Assembly: GCA_025934695.1 (NCBI GenBank)
Contig: JAICWS010000001.1
Coordinates: 1,393,301 to 1,457,300 of the forward strand
Length of the DNA stretch: 64,000 bases
Source of the DNA: Alphaproteobacteria bacterium
GTDB taxonomy: Bacteria > Pseudomonadota > Alphaproteobacteria > Micavibrionales > UBA2020
Direction of reading: 5' to 3'
Of this stretch, positions 42,958 through 51,633 are shown in pieces (within the stretch, counting starts at the first letter, position 1; every line of letters starts with the position of its first letter). The position numbers and the translations under genes are program-made. A model generated the notes under the pieces. That model was given only the letters and a program-made list of their open reading frames with translations. It was not told the DNA's origin and searched no databases.

Positions 42958-43968
42958 ATGTCCGTTAAAGTCGCCATCAATGGTTTTGGCCGCATCGGCC
43001 GTCTTGTGCTCCGCAGCATCATGGAAAGCGGCCGCAACGACGTCACCGTCGTCGGTATCAACGACCTCGCCACCGCCGAGGCGAATGCCCATCTGCTGAA
43101 ATACGACAGCGTCCACGGGCGCTTCCCCGGCGATGTGAAGACCAGCGGCACCAAGCTGATCGTCAACGGCCATGAAATCACCATGACCCAGGTGAAAGAT
43201 CCGACCCAGCTGCCTTGGAAGGACCTAGGCGTCGACATCACGATGGAATGCACGGGCATCTTCACCAAAAAAGACGATGCGATGAAGCATATCGCAGCCG
43301 GCGCGAAAAAAGTTCTGATCTCCGCACCCGCCACCGACGAAGACCTGACGGTCGTTTATGGCGTCAACCATGACAAGCTCGAAGCAAAGCACGTCGTCGT
43401 TTCCAATGCGTCCTGCACCACGAACTGCCTGGCCCCCGTCGCCTATGTCCTTAACAAGGCCATCGGGATCAAGCACGGCTTCATGACGACGATCCACAGC
43501 TACACCGGCGATCAGAATACGGTCGACACGATGCACAGGGACCTGCACCGCGCCCGCGCCGCCGCCATCAACCTGATCCCGACCTCGACCGGCGCCGCGA
43601 AAGCCGTCGGTCTCGTGCTGCCGGAACTCAAAGGCAAGCTGGACGGCACCTCGATCCGCGTGCCGACGCCCAACGTCTCGGTCGTCGATTTCAAATTCAC
43701 GGCGAATAAGCCCACGACGGTCGAGGAAGTGAACAAGGCGATCTCGGACGCCGCCGCAAGCGGTTCGCTGAAAGGGATCCTCGGCACCTACACCGATCCG
43801 CTGGTCTCGACCGACTTCAACCACGACCCGCGCTCCTCGATCTTCGCGCTGAAAGAGACGAAGGTCATCGATGGCACCTTCGTGCGCGTCATGAGCTGGT
43901 ACGACAACGAATGGGGTTTCTCCAACCGCATGTCGGACACGGCTGTCGCGATGGCGAAGCTGAAGTAA
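42958..43968 (+). CDS. gap: glyceraldehyde-3-phosphate dehydrogenase, type I
   Basis: 336 residues. NAD-binding INGFGRIGRLVLRSIMESG at the N-terminus; catalytic Cys153 in SNASCTTNCLAP; the S-loop and phosphate-site residues (NLIPTSTGAAKAVGLVLPEL) and SWYDNEWGFSNRM near the end are intact. The residue after NAD-loop strand (INDL) suggests NAD rather than NADP preference, not certain. GAGAGGGAA lies upstream of the ATG. In many alphaproteobacteria pgk follows directly; here a repeat protein does. Confidence 0.98.
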   Translation: MSVKVAINGFGRIGRLVLRSIMESGRNDVTVVGINDLATAEANAHLLKYDSVHGRFPGDVKTSGTKLIVNGHEITMTQVKDPTQLPWKDLGVDITMECTGIFTKKDDAMKHIAAGAKKVLISAPATDEDLTVVYGVNHDKLEAKHVVVSNASCTTNCLAPVAYVLNKAIGIKHGFMTTIHSYTGDQNTVDTMHRDLHRARAAAINLIPTSTGAAKAVGLVLPELKGKLDGTSIRVPTPNVSVVDFKFTANKPTTVEEVNKAISDAAASGSLKGILGTYTDPLVSTDFNHDPRSSIFALKETKVIDGTFVRVMSWYDNEWGFSNRMSDTAVAMAKLK

Positions 43969-44080
43969 AAAAACTGCTCCCGGCAACTATCTAACCCGCT
44001 GACTCTATTCGGCTTAGCAAAACCATTTAAGCGCCGGTTAAGCGCTCTATGGTAAAATAAGCTGTGGAGTCTTAAGTGGG

Positions 44081-46792
44081 ATGGCGGACGGCCTGACATC
44101 ATCGGTGCAGGCGCCTTTCGTCGCGGGTGTTTATGGCAGCAGCCAGACGCTTTCGCCGACGATTCTCGACCTGGGTTCTGACACGCTGACGTACAATCCG
44201 GTGCGCCAGGCGGTATCAGGGCTGTTTTCTCCGGCCTCGTCCGGAAGTTTCTTTTCCAGCGTGAACGGCTTCGTCGCCGTGGCTACCGCAGGCAGCCTCC
44301 CCTCCGCGCCCGGGACCAATGCGACGCAGACCGCGATTGCGGCTGCTTATAATGCGGCGCTGCAGTTGATCCACCGGGAGACGGCGGCGGATGCCTATCT
44401 TCGCTACCTGCTCAACCAGACGACGGCGTTTTTGCCCACATCAACGCCTGCGCCGGCGCCTGTGACGCCGAAAATCACCGCTAACACCGGCACCAGCGCC
44501 GCGCAGGGTGGCATGGCCTTCATTAACAGCACCGCGCTTTCCGCCTCCGCCGGCGGCGCCCCCAACATCGACATCACCTATAACATCACCAACGGACCGT
44601 CGAACGGGTATCTCGCGCTTGCCTATGCGCCGAATGCACCGATCGCGTCGTTTACTCAGTATGACCTCACGGCAGGCCTCGTCGAATACGTGAACAACGG
44701 CGAGCCGCAAGCCGGCGACAGCTTTACCTTCGATGTTTCGGGCGCTTCAGGGCCTGCGACGCAGGGAACGTTCAATATCGCCCTCACGCCGCCCTCGGGC
44801 GTGCAGCCTCTGCAGATATCGGCCAATGCCGGCGCCAACGTCACGGAAGGCGGATCGACTGTCATTACGGCCGCGCAACTTCGTGCAACGGATACCGCTT
44901 TCGGGGACGGGAAGCTCGATTACTATGTCACATCGCAACTATCAAACGGGCATCTGGAGCTTTCGACCAATCCGGGCGCCGCGATAACCCAGTTTACGCA
45001 AGCCAACGTCGATGCGGGTCAGCTCGTGTATGTGCACAACGGATCCGAAACCGCGTCCGACAGCTTCACCTTCGCCGTCGCCGCCGGGTCCACCCGGCTG
45101 TCCGGCAATACCTTCAACATCTCGGTAAGCCCTGCGCCGCCTGACATTACCGTCAATGCAGGCGCTTCCGTCGACGAGGGCTCGTCGGTCACGCTGACGA
45201 CCGCGAACCTGAGCGCCTCGGACGAGGGCGTGCCGGATTCCAGCCTGACCTATAATGTCACCTCCGCGCCGGCCAACGGCACCCTTCAGTTGTCCAGTAA
45301 TCCGGGAGTGGCGATCACGTCGTTTACGCAGGCGGATCTCGCGGCGGGGCTGGTGCAGTACGTCAACTCCAATGGCGAGCCGGGGTCGGATGCCTTCACG
45401 TTCACGGTTTCCGACGGCACCGCCACGTCATCCGCCAATACCTTCAACATCGCCGTCAACAGTGCGGCGCCGGATATCACCGCGAATACGGGGGCCAGCG
45501 TCACGGAAGGTTCCTCCGTCACTCTCACGACGACGAATTTAAGCGCCTCCGACGCCGGTGAGCCGGATTCAGGCATCGTCTTCACAGTGACCTCGGCACC
45601 GCAGAACGGCTATCTGCAGCTAGCCTCGAATCCCGGTACGGCAATCACTTCGTTCACGCAGGCCGATCTTGCCGCCGGCAACGTTCAATATGTACACGAC
45701 GGCTCGGAAACATCGTCCGATTCATTCACGTTCGCGGTGGCCGACAGCGGGGATACGTCATCGAATACCGGAACATTCAACATCGCCGTCAACCCAGTCG
45801 CGCCGGTCGTTTCGACGAATACAGGCGCGACGGTGAACGAGAGCTCTTCAGTGACGCTGACGACGGCGAACCTGGGCGCAACCGACCAGGGCGCGGCGGA
45901 CTCGGACCTGTTGTTCAACGTCACATCCTCGCCCAATTACGGCATTCTCCAGCTCTCGACGAACCCGGGATCGGCGATTACATCCTTCACCCAGGCCGAC
46001 CTCGCGGCGGGCCGCGTGCAATACGTGAATTACGGGGCGGAGGTGACGTCGGACAGTTTCACGTTCAACGTGTCGGACGGCGGCACTGCCTCGTCAAATG
46101 CCACGTTCAATATCACCATCAACCCGGTACCGCCGCAGCTGGATACCAATTCCGCGGCGACGGTCAACGAAGGCTCCGCGGTCACGCTGACGACCTCAAA
46201 CCTGAGCGCCTCCGACGCGGGCCAGGCGGATACGGGCATCGTTTACAATGTGACGTCCGCGCCTTCGGGCGGTTACCTGCAGCTGTCGACGAACCCCGGC
46301 GCCTCCATCACATCGTTCACCCAGGCCGACCTTACGGCGGGAAAGGTCCAGTATGTCAACAGCGGCATGTCGGAGTCGGCGACCGATGCATTTTCGTTCA
46401 CCTTGTCCGACGGCAGCACGCCGTCGACGCCATACACGTTCAACATCAATGTGAACCCGGTGCCGCCGACCATCACGACGAACACCGGCACGACGGTCAG
46501 TCGCCTCGCCGGTTCGACGATCCTGACGACCGCGCAGCTCAACGCGACCGATCCTGGCGACGCCGCATCCCAGATCAACTTCAACGTGACAGGCGGGCTG
46601 ACGAAGGGCTACCTGGATCTCTCGACCAATCCCGGCGTGCAGATCACCTCGTTCACCGAGGCGCAGCTGCAGGCCGGCATCGTGCAGTATGTCCATACCG
46701 CCTTCGGGCTCGCCCCTGACAGTTTCACCTTCAACGTTTCGGATGGCACGCCGAGCGCGTCCGCCACCTTCAACATCAACGTCACGGTCTAG
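44081..46792 (+). CDS. large tandem-repeat protein (CSPG/cadherin-like repeats)
   Basis: 903 residues. After a unique N-terminal part of about 125 residues, seven repeats of about 104-108 residues follow to the very end, each with the pattern ANTGASVTEGSSVTLTTTNL, a VTSAPQNGYLQLASNPG segment, ITSFTQADLAAGNVQYVHDG and DSFTFAVAD. This resembles CSPG/NG2-type cadherin-like repeats of bacterial adhesins. No signal peptide, RTX nonapeptides or LPXTG-like anchor are visible, so the export route is unclear (type I secretion with an unrecognised C-terminal signal is possible). Composition is low in Cys and Lys and rich in Thr/Ser/Asn. The final repeat is the most divergent (TVSRLAGSTILTTAQL). Confidence 0.82.
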   Translation: MADGLTSSVQAPFVAGVYGSSQTLSPTILDLGSDTLTYNPVRQAVSGLFSPASSGSFFSSVNGFVAVATAGSLPSAPGTNATQTAIAAAYNAALQLIHRETAADAYLRYLLNQTTAFLPTSTPAPAPVTPKITANTGTSAAQGGMAFINSTALSASAGGAPNIDITYNITNGPSNGYLALAYAPNAPIASFTQYDLTAGLVEYVNNGEPQAGDSFTFDVSGASGPATQGTFNIALTPPSGVQPLQISANAGANVTEGGSTVITAAQLRATDTAFGDGKLDYYVTSQLSNGHLELSTNPGAAITQFTQANVDAGQLVYVHNGSETASDSFTFAVAAGSTRLSGNTFNISVSPAPPDITVNAGASVDEGSSVTLTTANLSASDEGVPDSSLTYNVTSAPANGTLQLSSNPGVAITSFTQADLAAGLVQYVNSNGEPGSDAFTFTVSDGTATSSANTFNIAVNSAAPDITANTGASVTEGSSVTLTTTNLSASDAGEPDSGIVFTVTSAPQNGYLQLASNPGTAITSFTQADLAAGNVQYVHDGSETSSDSFTFAVADSGDTSSNTGTFNIAVNPVAPVVSTNTGATVNESSSVTLTTANLGATDQGAADSDLLFNVTSSPNYGILQLSTNPGSAITSFTQADLAAGRVQYVNYGAEVTSDSFTFNVSDGGTASSNATFNITINPVPPQLDTNSAATVNEGSAVTLTTSNLSASDAGQADTGIVYNVTSAPSGGYLQLSTNPGASITSFTQADLTAGKVQYVNSGMSESATDAFSFTLSDGSTPSTPYTFNINVNPVPPTITTNTGTTVSRLAGSTILTTAQLNATDPGDAASQINFNVTGGLTKGYLDLSTNPGVQITSFTEAQLQAGIVQYVHTAFGLAPDSFTFNVSDGTPSASATFNINVTV

Positions 46793-46914
46793 CCCGAACG
46801 GGGCAGAAAGCCACTTACGGCTGATATTACGGGGTTTTTGGCGTCTTGATTTGGCCCAGCCCCCTGCACTAATATACGGTGCGAAAACGCTTTCATATCG
46901 AGGGTCACACACAC

Positions 46915-47889
46915 ATGCGCGCGAACCAGAAAGTCAAGGAAATGCCCACCAGCAAAAAGCCTTCCCACGGCGTCACCGACGAGGTGAGGAAAATCCTGTC
47001 GTATTACGAAAGCGACAACCCGGGTACGAAGGCGAACATCTGCCGCATCCTGATGACGGGGAAACTGGCCGGCACGGGCAAGATGGTGATCCTGCCCGTC
47101 GACCAGGGTTTCGAGCATGGCCCCGCGCGCAGCTTCGCCGTGAACCCCGACGCCTACGATCCGCATTACCATTACCAGCTCGCCATCGACAGCGGCTGCA
47201 ACGCCTATGCCGCGCCGCTTGGCGCGCTCGAGGCCGGCGCCGACACTTTCGCGGGCGCCATTCCCCTCATCCTCAAAATCAACTCGTCGAACAGCCTGAT
47301 CTCCGCCAAGGACCAGTCGGTCAACGGCTCGGTGCAGGACGCGCTGCGCCTCGGCTGCTCGGCCATCGGCTTCACGATCTATCCCGGCTCCGAATTCATG
47401 CTCGAGCAGCAGGAAGAGATCCGCGAATTGTCTGAACAAGCTAAAGACGTTGGCATCGCGACCGTCGTCTGGTCCTATATCCGCGGCCCGAAGATTTCGA
47501 AGGACGGCGAAACCGCTATCGACATGATCGCCTATGGCGCGCATATGGCTGCTCAGCTCGGCGCGCATATCATTAAGGTCAAGCTGCCGACCGACCACCT
47601 GGAGTTGCCAGAAGCCAAGAAGGTCTATGAGGAGAGGAAAATCCCCATCAAGACCCAGGCCGAACGCGTGCGCCACATTATGCAGTCTTCCTTCAATGGC
47701 CGCCGACTTGTCGTATTCTCGGGCGGCGCGACCAAGGACGAGGACAGCGTGTACGAAGATGCGCGCGCCATTTACGAAGGCGGCGGCAACGGTTCGATTA
47801 TCGGACGCAATTGCTTCCAGCGCCCGCGCGATGAATCGCTGGCGATGCTCGACAAAATTATGGACATCTACCTCGGCAAGGACGCATAA
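46915..47889 (+). CDS. fba: fructose-bisphosphate aldolase class I (FbaB/DhnA type)
   Basis: 324 residues. Schiff-base aldolase of the archaeal/bacterial type: VILPVDQGFEHGPARSFAVN near 55-75, the Schiff-base lysine region AHIIKVKLPTDHLELP with Lys223, VFSGGATKDEDSVYEDARAI and GGNGSIIGRNCFQRPRDESL (phosphate site) near the end. It cleaves fructose-1,6-bisphosphate in glycolysis/gluconeogenesis. Start ATG at 46915 has GAGGG about 10 bases upstream; a GTG at 46879 is possible. Followed by thiE after a hairpin. Confidence 0.95.
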   Translation: MRANQKVKEMPTSKKPSHGVTDEVRKILSYYESDNPGTKANICRILMTGKLAGTGKMVILPVDQGFEHGPARSFAVNPDAYDPHYHYQLAIDSGCNAYAAPLGALEAGADTFAGAIPLILKINSSNSLISAKDQSVNGSVQDALRLGCSAIGFTIYPGSEFMLEQQEEIRELSEQAKDVGIATVVWSYIRGPKISKDGETAIDMIAYGAHMAAQLGAHIIKVKLPTDHLELPEAKKVYEERKIPIKTQAERVRHIMQSSFNGRRLVVFSGGATKDEDSVYEDARAIYEGGGNGSIIGRNCFQRPRDESLAMLDKIMDIYLGKDA

Positions 47890-47890
47890 T

Positions 47891-47935
47891 CTTCTTTCCC
47901 TTCCCCGTTCGGGGGTTTGAACGGAAGGAAAGAAG
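47891..47935 (+). promoter_or_regulatory. long hairpin covering the thiE ribosome-binding site
   Basis: The left arm CTTCTTTCCCTTCCCCGTTC (47891-47910) pairs with the right arm 47919-47935 over 17 bp with two small bulges and an 8-base loop. The right arm contains AAGGAAAG, the ribosome-binding site of thiE. No T-tract follows, so it is not a standard terminator; it may limit thiE translation unless opened. Confidence 0.6.
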
Positions 47936-47938
47936 TTA

Positions 47939-48613
47939 ATGGAACCGACGAGTCCGCGTTGCCAACTTTACGTCATCACGCCGCCCAAGCTGGTGCCGGA
48001 AGCCTTTGCGCCGCACATGATCCGCGCGCTCGAGGCCGGGCCCGTCGCCTCCTTCCAGCTTCGCCTCGAAGGCGCCGACATGGACCAGTGGCGCGCGGCC
48101 ATCGAGAAGCTGATGCCGATCGCCCAGGAACACGATGTCGCCTTCATCATCAACAACAAGGTCGAGCTGGTGCAGGAAATGGAGACCGACGGCGTGCACC
48201 TCGGCATCCAGGATATGAGCATCAAGGAGGCGCGGGCGTTGCTCGGGCCCGACAAGATCATCGGCGCTTCCTGCCTCGATTCAAAACATCTCGCCATGAC
48301 GGCCGCCGAAAGCGGCGCGGATTACGTGAGCTTTGGGCCCTTCTTCACGACGCGCTCGCCCTACTATCCGAAAGAAAAATATGCGCCGAAATACATGGTG
48401 TCGCCCAATATCCTCTCGTGGTGGAGCGCGATCATGGAAGTGCCCTGCGTGGCCGCGGGCGGCATCAAGCCCTCCAACTGCCATGACCTCGTGAAAGCGG
48501 GCGCGGATTTCATCTGCGCCTCCTCGTCGATCTGGGACTATCCGGGCGGCGGCGCTGCCGCTATCCGTGACTTCCACGAGGCGATGAACCAGGTCGCGCG
48601 CAAGGCCGGTTAA
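47939..48613 (+). CDS. thiE: thiamine phosphate synthase-like protein
   Basis: 224 residues of the ThiE/TenI fold: QLYVITPP at the N-terminus, FQLRLEGADMDQWRAAIEKL, INNKVELVQEMETDGVHLGI, IGASCLDSKHLAMTAAESGA, SFGPFFTT and VPCVAAGGIKPSN. ThiE joins the thiazole and pyrimidine phosphates to form thiamine phosphate. The pyrophosphate-binding residues are recognisable but the region SPYYPKEKYAPKYMVSPNIL is atypical, so a TenI-like or diverged role cannot be excluded. The gene follows fba by 49 bp, as in other alphaproteobacteria. AAGGAAAG precedes the ATG but is buried in a hairpin. Confidence 0.82.
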   Translation: MEPTSPRCQLYVITPPKLVPEAFAPHMIRALEAGPVASFQLRLEGADMDQWRAAIEKLMPIAQEHDVAFIINNKVELVQEMETDGVHLGIQDMSIKEARALLGPDKIIGASCLDSKHLAMTAAESGADYVSFGPFFTTRSPYYPKEKYAPKYMVSPNILSWWSAIMEVPCVAAGGIKPSNCHDLVKAGADFICASSSIWDYPGGGAAAIRDFHEAMNQVARKAG

Positions 48614-48816
48614 GCCCCGTAAGCAATTTAATGTCGTTGGTCGATTTTCGGCCGCGTTAACGATCTGCCGATGCCGGAGAATTGTTTCAAAAATAGCTTT
48701 CGCCGCGCAGGAATAGTACCAGAGGTTAATGAGCGGGTTCGCGAAATTGCGCACTGATTTTTGCCCCGGTCAGACACTAAGATAATGAAATTGCTTATTA
48801 TTTTGCGCATTTCCTA

Positions 48817-48845
48817 TTGACTTAATATGGAAATACATGTATCTT
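48817..48845 (+). promoter_or_regulatory. promoter, TTGACTTAA variant
   Basis: TTGACT (48817-48822) with TAA extension, 17-bp spacer, TATCTT (48840-48845). It excludes the in-frame ATG at 48827 as the start and supports the GTG at 48878. The 200 bases before it, from the end of thiE, show no gene. Confidence 0.65.
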
Positions 48846-48877
48846 GGGCAGGAGCTGCTACCAAGGGGTCTTCCACC

Positions 48878-50020
48878 GTGAGTACTGCAAACGACATCAG
48901 CGCCGACCAGGCGTCCATGCCCATGAACAATAATGCGCCGCCGCATTCCTTCGGTGAAAAGCTGCGCTTCCTGAAGCCCTTCTGGGTGTCGGACCAGAAG
49001 TGGCAGGCGCGCGCGATGCTGGGCGGCATCCTCGCCCTCACCGTCGCCGAAATCGCGCTGTCGGCGGGCATTGGCCTCGGTTTCCAGGCGGCGATCAATG
49101 CGCTTGTCGCCAAGAATGCCCTGACATTCGCTACGAGCGGCGCGGCAACCGTGGGCGGTCTCCTGGCCACGAACGTCGCCGCCAACCAGCGCCAGTATAT
49201 GACCGACACGCTGACGCTGGACTGGCGCGGCTGGCTGACCCAGCAGTTCAATGCCGCCTGGCTAAAAAACGGCACGCATTATAAATTGCAGCAAAAGCAC
49301 AAAGGGCGCGACCCGGACCAGCGCATCGCGGAAAACATTCCCGCGGTGGCCGACCAGACGCTCGGCCTCGGCCTGGGCGCCTTCCGCTCCGTCCTCTCGC
49401 TCGCCACTTTCGCCGTGATGCTGTGGCACCTGTCGCCGCTGATGCTGGGCGCGGCGGTCGTCTGCGCGCTGGGCGCCTCCGCCATGACGCGCAAAATCGG
49501 CGGTCCGTTTGAATCGCTGACCAAGCGCCTGCAGGCCTGCGAAGCGAAATTCCGCCACACGCTCGTGCGCGTGAAAGATAACGCCAAAACAATCGCGCAG
49601 GAAAGGCTGGAGCCGACAGAAGAAAAATCGCTGAACCAGGATTTTAACGGCATCGACGCCGGACGCCGCGAACTTTACAAGCTCAACCGCAAGATCGGCA
49701 TGTTCACGACGCTGAACCTGCAGAGCTCGACCGTCGTGCCCATCGCGCTCGCCGCGCCGCAGTTCTTTTTCGGCAGCGCGACGATGGGAAGCCTGGAACT
49801 GATGCGCCAGGTCTACGGACAGGTTTACGGCGCGCTGAGCTGGTATCCGCAAAGCTATCCGCTGGTCGCGACCTGGTCGACGAATACGGACCAGTTGATC
49901 GACCTGTCGAAGGCGATCGCGGAAAACAAGGCGGATGTGACGGAACAGAGCCCCTTCGCTGTTAAACCGGCGCTGCCTGCACGAGGGATATATCGTCCGC
50001 GCCTGTCGCGAGCATTATAA
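48878..50020 (+). CDS. ABC-transporter-like membrane domain without ATPase (YddA/SbmA type)
   Basis: 380 residues. Homologous in pattern to the membrane domain of YddA/SbmA-type exporters: about five hydrophobic segments (GGILALTVAEIALSAGIGLG; GAFRSVLSLATFAVMLWHLS; LMLGAAVVCALGASAM), the family motif LDWRGWLTQQFNAAWLKNGT with GRDPDQRIAENIPAVADQTL, and MRQVYGQVYGALSWYPQSYP near the end. No Walker A or ABC signature exists; the frame ends where YddA-type proteins continue into the nucleotide-binding domain. GTG start with AAGGGG nine bases upstream. Its last 59 bases overlap the convergent epmA gene. It may act like SbmA/BacA, which lack an ATPase, or be truncated. Confidence 0.72.
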   Translation: MSTANDISADQASMPMNNNAPPHSFGEKLRFLKPFWVSDQKWQARAMLGGILALTVAEIALSAGIGLGFQAAINALVAKNALTFATSGAATVGGLLATNVAANQRQYMTDTLTLDWRGWLTQQFNAAWLKNGTHYKLQQKHKGRDPDQRIAENIPAVADQTLGLGLGAFRSVLSLATFAVMLWHLSPLMLGAAVVCALGASAMTRKIGGPFESLTKRLQACEAKFRHTLVRVKDNAKTIAQERLEPTEEKSLNQDFNGIDAGRRELYKLNRKIGMFTTLNLQSSTVVPIALAAPQFFFGSATMGSLELMRQVYGQVYGALSWYPQSYPLVATWSTNTDQLIDLSKAIAENKADVTEQSPFAVKPALPARGIYRPRLSRAL

Positions 50021-50969
50021 GCCGGTCGACGCCCAGCGCATTGCCGCTGCAGGCGGGCAGCCCGAATTCGAGGGCCTGAAGGAAATCTTCGTCCACCGGA
50101 TAATCTTCGCCGTAAACTTTTTTCCGCAGCGCGACATCGTGCAGGAAGCGTTCGCGCTGCACCCTGGCATCGGTCAACTCGCCGAAGGCATTCGCGAGTT
50201 CGATCCCACAGACATAGACCTCGAAGCGTTCCGCGAAACGCGGATCTTCCGGCTTGGGACGCGACAGCGCGGCCATAGAGACCGGATAATCGTAAATAAT
50301 CGCGGGCGAAAGCGAGCCCAGGCGCGGCTCGACCTTTTCCATGAGTACCTTCAGCAGCGCGTTTTCCCAGTCGTCATGCGGCGAGACATAGACACCGATG
50401 CGTTTCGCCTCGGCGTTGATATGCGCAAGATCGCCAAGATGATTTGAGATATCGACGTCCGCATATTTCCTCAGCGCATCGACGACGGTGATTTTTTCCC
50501 AAAGCGCGGCGGCATCGCAGGCGCGGCCGTTAACACTGACCGGTTTTTTCAGCACATGCCGCACGAGCTCCATTGTCTCCGTCATCATATCCTTGTAATC
50601 CATGCCGCGCTGATACCATTCCAGCATGGTGAATTCCGGCGAATGCCAGGCGGAGCCTTCGCAGTTCCGGAACACTTTGGCGAGCTGGTAGATTTTCGGC
50701 AGGCCCGCGACGAGCAGCTTCTTCATCGCGAACTCGGGGCTCGTGTGCAGGTACATCGCGCGTGTCGACTGGCGGTCAGCGCTGATGAGCTCGGTGCGGA
50801 AACCCTGGATATGCGCTTCCATGCAGGGCGCGGTCTGGAGCGCGGGCGTATCAACTTCAAGGTAACCACGCGCATTGAAGAAGGCGCGGATCTCGCCGAA
50901 TATCCGCGCCCGCTCCTTCAGGTTGGGCGTCTTCTTCATGAAAATGTCGGGATGCCACCAGGCGGTCAT
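49962..50969 (-). CDS. epmA: EF-P--(R)-beta-lysine ligase
   Basis: 335 residues; a lysyl-tRNA synthetase catalytic domain without the anticodon-binding domain (EpmA/GenX/PoxA). Class II landmarks: LEVDTPALQTAPCMEAHI, motif 2 KIYQLAKVFRNCEGSAWHSP followed by EFTMLEWYQ, and motif 3 GLPACSGNALGVDRLIMLAT. It modifies a conserved lysine of elongation factor P. The usual partner genes epmB and efp are not in the window. Its start overlaps the stop of the upstream ankyrin gene as ATGA, so the three genes ankyrin-ankyrin-epmA form an operon. Confidence 0.93.
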   Translation of the reverse strand: MTAWWHPDIFMKKTPNLKERARIFGEIRAFFNARGYLEVDTPALQTAPCMEAHIQGFRTELISADRQSTRAMYLHTSPEFAMKKLLVAGLPKIYQLAKVFRNCEGSAWHSPEFTMLEWYQRGMDYKDMMTETMELVRHVLKKPVSVNGRACDAAALWEKITVVDALRKYADVDISNHLGDLAHINAEAKRIGVYVSPHDDWENALLKVLMEKVEPRLGSLSPAIIYDYPVSMAALSRPKPEDPRFAERFEVYVCGIELANAFGELTDARVQRERFLHDVALRKKVYGEDYPVDEDFLQALEFGLPACSGNALGVDRLIMLATGADDISLVQAAPV

Positions 50970-51601
50970 GGCTTCAGTCTGAGCGGTTTCTCCCGCGCGC
51001 GGTCGCGCAGCAGCTTCTGGCGCACCGGCGCAGTCGCCTCCAGCTTTTCGAGGGCTTGGCGCGCGGTCTCGCCTTCCGCGGCGCGCGCCATATCGAGCAC
51101 GGTATGGCCGCCCGCGTCGGGGACGAGCGGATTGGCGCCCATGTTCACGAGCATCTCGAACGGGCAGCTGTCGAGCTTGTCGGCAGGATCGAGGAACGGC
51201 GGCAGCGCCTTGTGCAACGGCGTGCGTCCGTCGCGCGGATCCGGCGCATTCAGGTCGAGCCCCGGCTGCACCATCATCACGCAGACGACGATATTATCGC
51301 GCCGGTCCAGCCCGTAATGGAACGGGGTGATGCCGTTGTTATCCGGCAGGCCGGCGTCCGCCCCATGCTGCACCAGCGCCATGAAATGCGCCCAGAGACT
51401 GCCTTTATTTTCCGCATGGAAAGGATCATCGATCCTGTCCATCACGGTAAAGAGCAGATTGCGCCCTGTGGCGGGATCGCGAACATTCGGATTGGCGCCC
51501 GCCTCGCAGGCATTGACGATGGCGACGAGATCGTCGTCCGTCACGGCCTTGACGAGCTTGCGGTCCTGTTCTTGCTGGTTGAATGTCTGGCTGGCGCTCA
51601 T
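50966..51601 (-). CDS. ankyrin-repeat protein coupled to epmA
   Basis: 211 residues. Ankyrin repeats are visible at AIVNACEAGANPNVRDPATG, LVQHGADAGLPDNNGITPFH, DLNAPDPRDGRTPLHKALPP and MLVNMGANPLVPDAGGHTVL. No signal peptide. The start MSASQTFN gives a 32-bp gap to the upstream ankyrin gene; the frame is open to 51715 but that would overlap it. The four-base overlap with epmA implies translational coupling, an unexpected link between an ankyrin protein and EF-P modification. Confidence 0.78.
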   Translation of the reverse strand: MSASQTFNQQEQDRKLVKAVTDDDLVAIVNACEAGANPNVRDPATGRNLLFTVMDRIDDPFHAENKGSLWAHFMALVQHGADAGLPDNNGITPFHYGLDRRDNIVVCVMMVQPGLDLNAPDPRDGRTPLHKALPPFLDPADKLDSCPFEMLVNMGANPLVPDAGGHTVLDMARAAEGETARQALEKLEATAPVRQKLLRDRAREKPLRLKP

Positions 51602-51633
51602 GAGAAAACGACTGTACAGGCCTTTTTGCAAAT

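Noticed and set aside
44460-46790. Possible CRISPR-like regular repeats
   Set aside because: The period of about 315 bp follows protein repeats in a single open frame; units are not identical and there are no spacers.
47891-47935. Rho-independent terminator after fba
   Set aside because: The hairpin is strong but is followed by TTAATGG, the thiE start, with no T-run.
48614-48816. tRNA or small protein gene in the thiE downstream gap
   Set aside because: No cloverleaf or T-loop pattern was seen, and the open frames here lack start signals.
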